Part shown: piece by piece, positions 15,911-17,905 of the stretch
How positions within the stretch are numbered: the stretch's first letter is position 1
Layout of the letters: each line of letters starts with the position of its first letter
Source of the DNA: Flavobacterium sp.
GTDB taxonomy: Bacteria; Bacteroidota; Bacteroidia; Flavobacteriales; Flavobacteriaceae
DNA: 17,905 bases
NCBI GenBank assembly: GCA_030151565.1
Contig: JASLDM010000117.1
Location: 1-17,905 of the forward strand
Direction of reading: 5' to 3'
Program-made: the position numbers and the translations under genes
The notes under the pieces: model-generated
Databases searched by the model: none
What the model saw: the letters and a program-made list of their open reading frames with translations, nothing else
Told to the model about the DNA's origin: nothing

Positions 15911-16313
15911 ATGGAAACATTTTTAGCCAAATCGGTATGCTGAATTCTTTGAGTAAGTGAGCTAAAGGAGTCCGAAGATAGTCTGCTTGCGTAAGCCAGC
16001 GTATTTCACTAATTTCCGCGTATGGTTTAATTTCTAAATAGGGAATGGCTACGTGGTAAATTGTTGAAGTAACTATGGTGTTGGCTTCGTTTATAGCTGT
16101 TGTACAATGCGTACCTAACAAATGTGGGGAATAGGAAGTAGGGCTTAAGTGCAATTCTTCTGAAAGCTCTCGATATAAAGCCTCTAATGGAGTTTCATTT
16201 GCTTCTATTTTTCCACCTGCCATCATGAAGAATTCAGATCCTTTTTTGCGTACTGTTAACATAGCTCCTTGCGGATTGGTTATTAGTGCATTTGATAAAG
16301 TAATGGTTTTCAT
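15909..16313 (-). CDS. Nudix hydrolase
   Basis: This 134-residue protein hydrolyses a nucleoside diphosphate linked to another moiety; MutT-like cleaning of damaged dNTPs is possible given its neighbours. The Nudix box lies at about residues 34-56 and reads G34-x5-E40-x7-R48E49-L-S-E52E53-L-H-L. All metal-binding glutamates are present, but the conserved glycine of the consensus (RExxEExG) is His55. The start at 16313 is 9 bp beyond the alkB-like stop, so it should be the last gene of the ada-alkB operon. Substrate is not predictable from sequence. Confidence 0.87.
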   Translation of the reverse strand: MKTITLSNALITNPQGAMLTVRKKGSEFFMMAGGKIEANETPLEALYRELSEELHLSPTSYSPHLLGTHCTTAINEANTIVTSTIYHVAIPYLEIKPYAEISEIRWLTQADYLRTPLAHLLKEFSIPIWLKMFP

Positions 16314-16322
16314 TTTTAGTTT

Positions 16323-16928
16323 TTAAAGAATTGTTCTAAAGGTAAGATTGATTCGTGGAGAAGAAACCTTTTTTGTTGTAGGTAAACGATGTAGCCAGTG
16401 AGTTTGTGTTTGATCTTTCATTACCAATAAACTACCGCTTTCTAAATACATTGTGCGTGTCTCCGCTGTTTTTTTATGCTTAAACATAAAGTTTCTTGAT
16501 GCTCCAAGGCTCAGTGAAGCAATTGCGCCGTTTATTTTTAAGACGCTTTCATTGTCACTATGCCACGACATTCCTTCATCTCCGTTGTGATATAGGTTCA
16601 GTAAACAAGAATTGTAAGTTTCGCTAGTTTCTTGTTCAATACATATTTTTATTTTTTGTAAAATATCAGTCCAAGGAAGTGCTTTTTTGGTGGTTTTAGA
16701 ATATGTATATTCAAAAGGCGAATCACCATACCAAGCCACTTTTCTTTTTGTATATAGATGCTTGTCAAAAACTATAGCTTCATCATGTTGCCATGATATT
16801 GTATTTATTAATGTTTCGAAATACATCAGCGCTGTTTCTTCATTGATGAAACGCCCATAATACAATACTGTTCCATCATAAGGAAGTAGGTTTTGTTCTT
16901 TTTGGTGGAAATTTTCAAATAAAGTCAT
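16323..16928 (-). CDS. AlkB-like 2-oxoglutarate/Fe(II) dioxygenase
   Basis: This enzyme oxidatively removes methyl groups such as 1-methyladenine and 3-methylcytosine from DNA, or RNA, using Fe(II), oxygen and 2-oxoglutarate. I chose the ATG at 16928 (201 residues, MTLFENFHQ), which leaves 8 bp after the ada-like stop; an upstream ATG at 16958 would overlap ada by 22 bp and add ten residues of no family resemblance. The iron ligands are H123xD125 (WHSDNE) and H180 (HWLH), and the 2-oxoglutarate arginines are R192 and R198 in PRINLTFR. The sequence resembles the ALKBH2/3-like branch rather than E. coli AlkB, judged from the WHSDNE and PRINLTFR motifs. It sits between ada and the Nudix gene in one operon. 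Confidence 0.92.
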   Translation of the reverse strand: MTLFENFHQKEQNLLPYDGTVLYYGRFINEETALMYFETLINTISWQHDEAIVFDKHLYTKRKVAWYGDSPFEYTYSKTTKKALPWTDILQKIKICIEQETSETYNSCLLNLYHNGDEGMSWHSDNESVLKINGAIASLSLGASRNFMFKHKKTAETRTMYLESGSLLVMKDQTQTHWLHRLPTTKKVSSPRINLTFRTIL

Positions 16929-16936
16929 ATTTGTAA

Positions 16937-17740
16937 TTATTTTATTGCAGCTTCCCAAGCTATCAACATTGCTTTTCTATCAATACTCCAGCGGTACCCT
17001 CCCCATTTCCCCGATTTTTGAACTACTCGGTGACATGGAATTACAATGGCAATTGGATTTTTCCCAATGGCTGTTCCGACAGCTCTAGATGCGTTAGGTT
17101 GATTTAATGTTGATGCAATTAAACCGTAGGAACTAAGTTGTCCTTTTGGTATCTTTAAAAGACTATGCCAGACTTGGAGTTGAAAAGGAGTTCCTTTTAA
17201 ATGAACTTTAAGAGGTGTTGATTTTTTTGAATTAGGGACGAAATAGTCTAAAACAGCATAATGCAATTCATTTTCCTCCTGTACGAAAGAACAATTTGGG
17301 AATTCCGATATTAGCTCTTGTAAGGCGTCGAATTTGTTTTTTATAAATGAAACAAAGCAAATTCCAATTGATGTGCTTGCAATTATTAACCAACCAAATA
17401 GAGATTCGTAATAGGAGTATTGAATTTCTATTGTATCTGAAGTGGTACTAAAAGGAATTATTTCAACAGTTACTTCGTTTTCAATATCTCTATATATATC
17501 TAAATCAAAAAGTGTAGGTTTAGTCAAGCTCGATAAACGAGATTTAGTGTAGTTAGTTGAGGTGTATGTTAAAAATACTTTTGGCTCTATTCCGATCCAT
17601 TTTTTGAATGTTTTTTGAAGTTGATTAGGAGTTGTGTTTTGCTGTTCAATAAATAAATTTAAATCAAAATTCTTATCCGTGCTTTTTTGTAGATATAGTG
17701 ATATTATTTTTGAGATTGCTTCAAAATTCGGATTGGTCAT
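16937..17740 (-). CDS. Ada-like O6-alkylguanine-DNA methyltransferase with AraC-type N-terminus
   Basis: This 267-residue suicide repair protein transfers alkyl groups from O6-methylguanine to its own cysteine, C236, in the PCHR motif. The C-terminal methyltransferase domain (about 180-267) includes GTPFQLQVW, SRAVGTAIG, IPCHRVV and GYRW. A RNase H-like domain (about 105-165) precedes it. The N-terminal part has one helix-turn-helix of AraC type (about 17-60), but the second AraC motif is not recognisable. There is no Ada N-terminal zinc/phosphotriester domain, and an in-frame TGA at 17819-17821 with no ATG after it excludes a longer form. It heads the operon ada-alkB-Nudix. The gene is therefore an O6-methyltransferase with doubtful regulator ability. 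Confidence 0.9.
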   Translation of the reverse strand: MTNPNFEAISKIISLYLQKSTDKNFDLNLFIEQQNTTPNQLQKTFKKWIGIEPKVFLTYTSTNYTKSRLSSLTKPTLFDLDIYRDIENEVTVEIIPFSTTSDTIEIQYSYYESLFGWLIIASTSIGICFVSFIKNKFDALQELISEFPNCSFVQEENELHYAVLDYFVPNSKKSTPLKVHLKGTPFQLQVWHSLLKIPKGQLSSYGLIASTLNQPNASRAVGTAIGKNPIAIVIPCHRVVQKSGKWGGYRWSIDRKAMLIAWEAAIK

Positions 17741-17905
17741 ATGTTTCTTATTATCAAGATTTCTACAAAGTTCGATAATCTTTTGAATTATTAAAGGAGA
17801 GAATTTCTTTTTTAATATTCAACTATGAATTCTTAGTTGTTTAAATTTCGAATCAATTTAAGAACCTTGAAAGGATTTTTTAGTAATTATTTGATAATTT
17901 CTTGG
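17741..17905. other. Non-coding right edge upstream of the ada-like gene
   Basis: These 165 bases are AT-rich and must contain the promoter of the alkylation repair operon. I found no exact -33/-7 pair; the nearest is GAACTTTG on the minus strand at 17766-17773, one mismatch from TAnnTTTG. No RNA gene or repeat is visible. Confidence 0.4.

Noticed and set aside
16929..16958. Ten-residue longer AlkB-like start at 16958
   Set aside because: It overlaps the ada-like gene by 22 bp and adds residues without family resemblance; the ATG at 16928 gives the usual length.
1..17905. Mobile element, defence island, CRISPR array or prophage
   Set aside because: No transposase, integrase, long terminal repeats, spaced direct repeats or defence-type proteins are present; SbcCD here is the housekeeping form with intact motifs.

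Overview
The window is an AT-rich chromosomal segment from a member of the Bacteroidota, most likely a Flavobacteriaceae (Myroides/Flavobacterium type). The sequence grounds are flavobacterial -33 TTG / -7 TAnnTTTG promoters, absence of Shine-Dalgarno sites, a YpdA-type bacillithiol pathway reductase, and Bacteroidota-style variants of formate-tetrahydrofolate ligase, FrnE and Ada. The genus is an inference. Nearly all of the window is coding. I see no tRNA, rRNA, CRISPR array, insertion sequence, phage gene or integration site.

Layout from left to right. Positions 1-2368 (minus) hold two tandem aromatic amino acid permease paralogues of the TyrP/Mtr family; the downstream one runs off the left edge. 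A divergent Fur-family regulator (2591-3007, plus) converges with and overlaps a YpdA-like flavoprotein reductase (2999-3976, minus). A YceI-family lipoprotein (4233-4922, minus) follows, ended by a clear hairpin terminator. Next is a divergent AraC regulator / CynX-NimT exporter pair (5113-7197) with the same gene make-up as E. coli nimR-nimT, then a cytoplasmic FrnE-like DsbA-fold oxidoreductase (7349-8053). The sbcD-sbcC operon (8195-12506, plus) encodes the Mre11/Rad50-like nuclease complex. It converges on a secreted PAP2 phosphatase (12528-13265, minus). Formate-tetrahydrofolate ligase fhs (13414-15081, minus) diverges from a PhnA/YjdM-like zinc-ribbon protein (15270-15851, plus). The right end is a tight minus-strand operon for DNA alkylation repair: an Ada-like methyltransferase, an AlkB-like dioxygenase and a Nudix hydrolase (17740 down to 15909).

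Taken together the genes are chromosomal housekeeping and stress functions: amino acid uptake, thiol redox (YpdA, FrnE), DNA end processing (SbcCD), alkylation repair and nucleotide pool cleaning (Ada-AlkB-Nudix), and one-carbon metabolism (Fhs). I do not see a convincing wholly new system. The points most worth a second look are the Ada-like protein that lacks both the phosphotriester sensor domain and a recognisable second AraC helix-turn-helix, its coupling to alkB and a Nudix gene with a variant box, the YpdA homologue without the cysteine used in Staphylococcus, and the corrected sbcD start.
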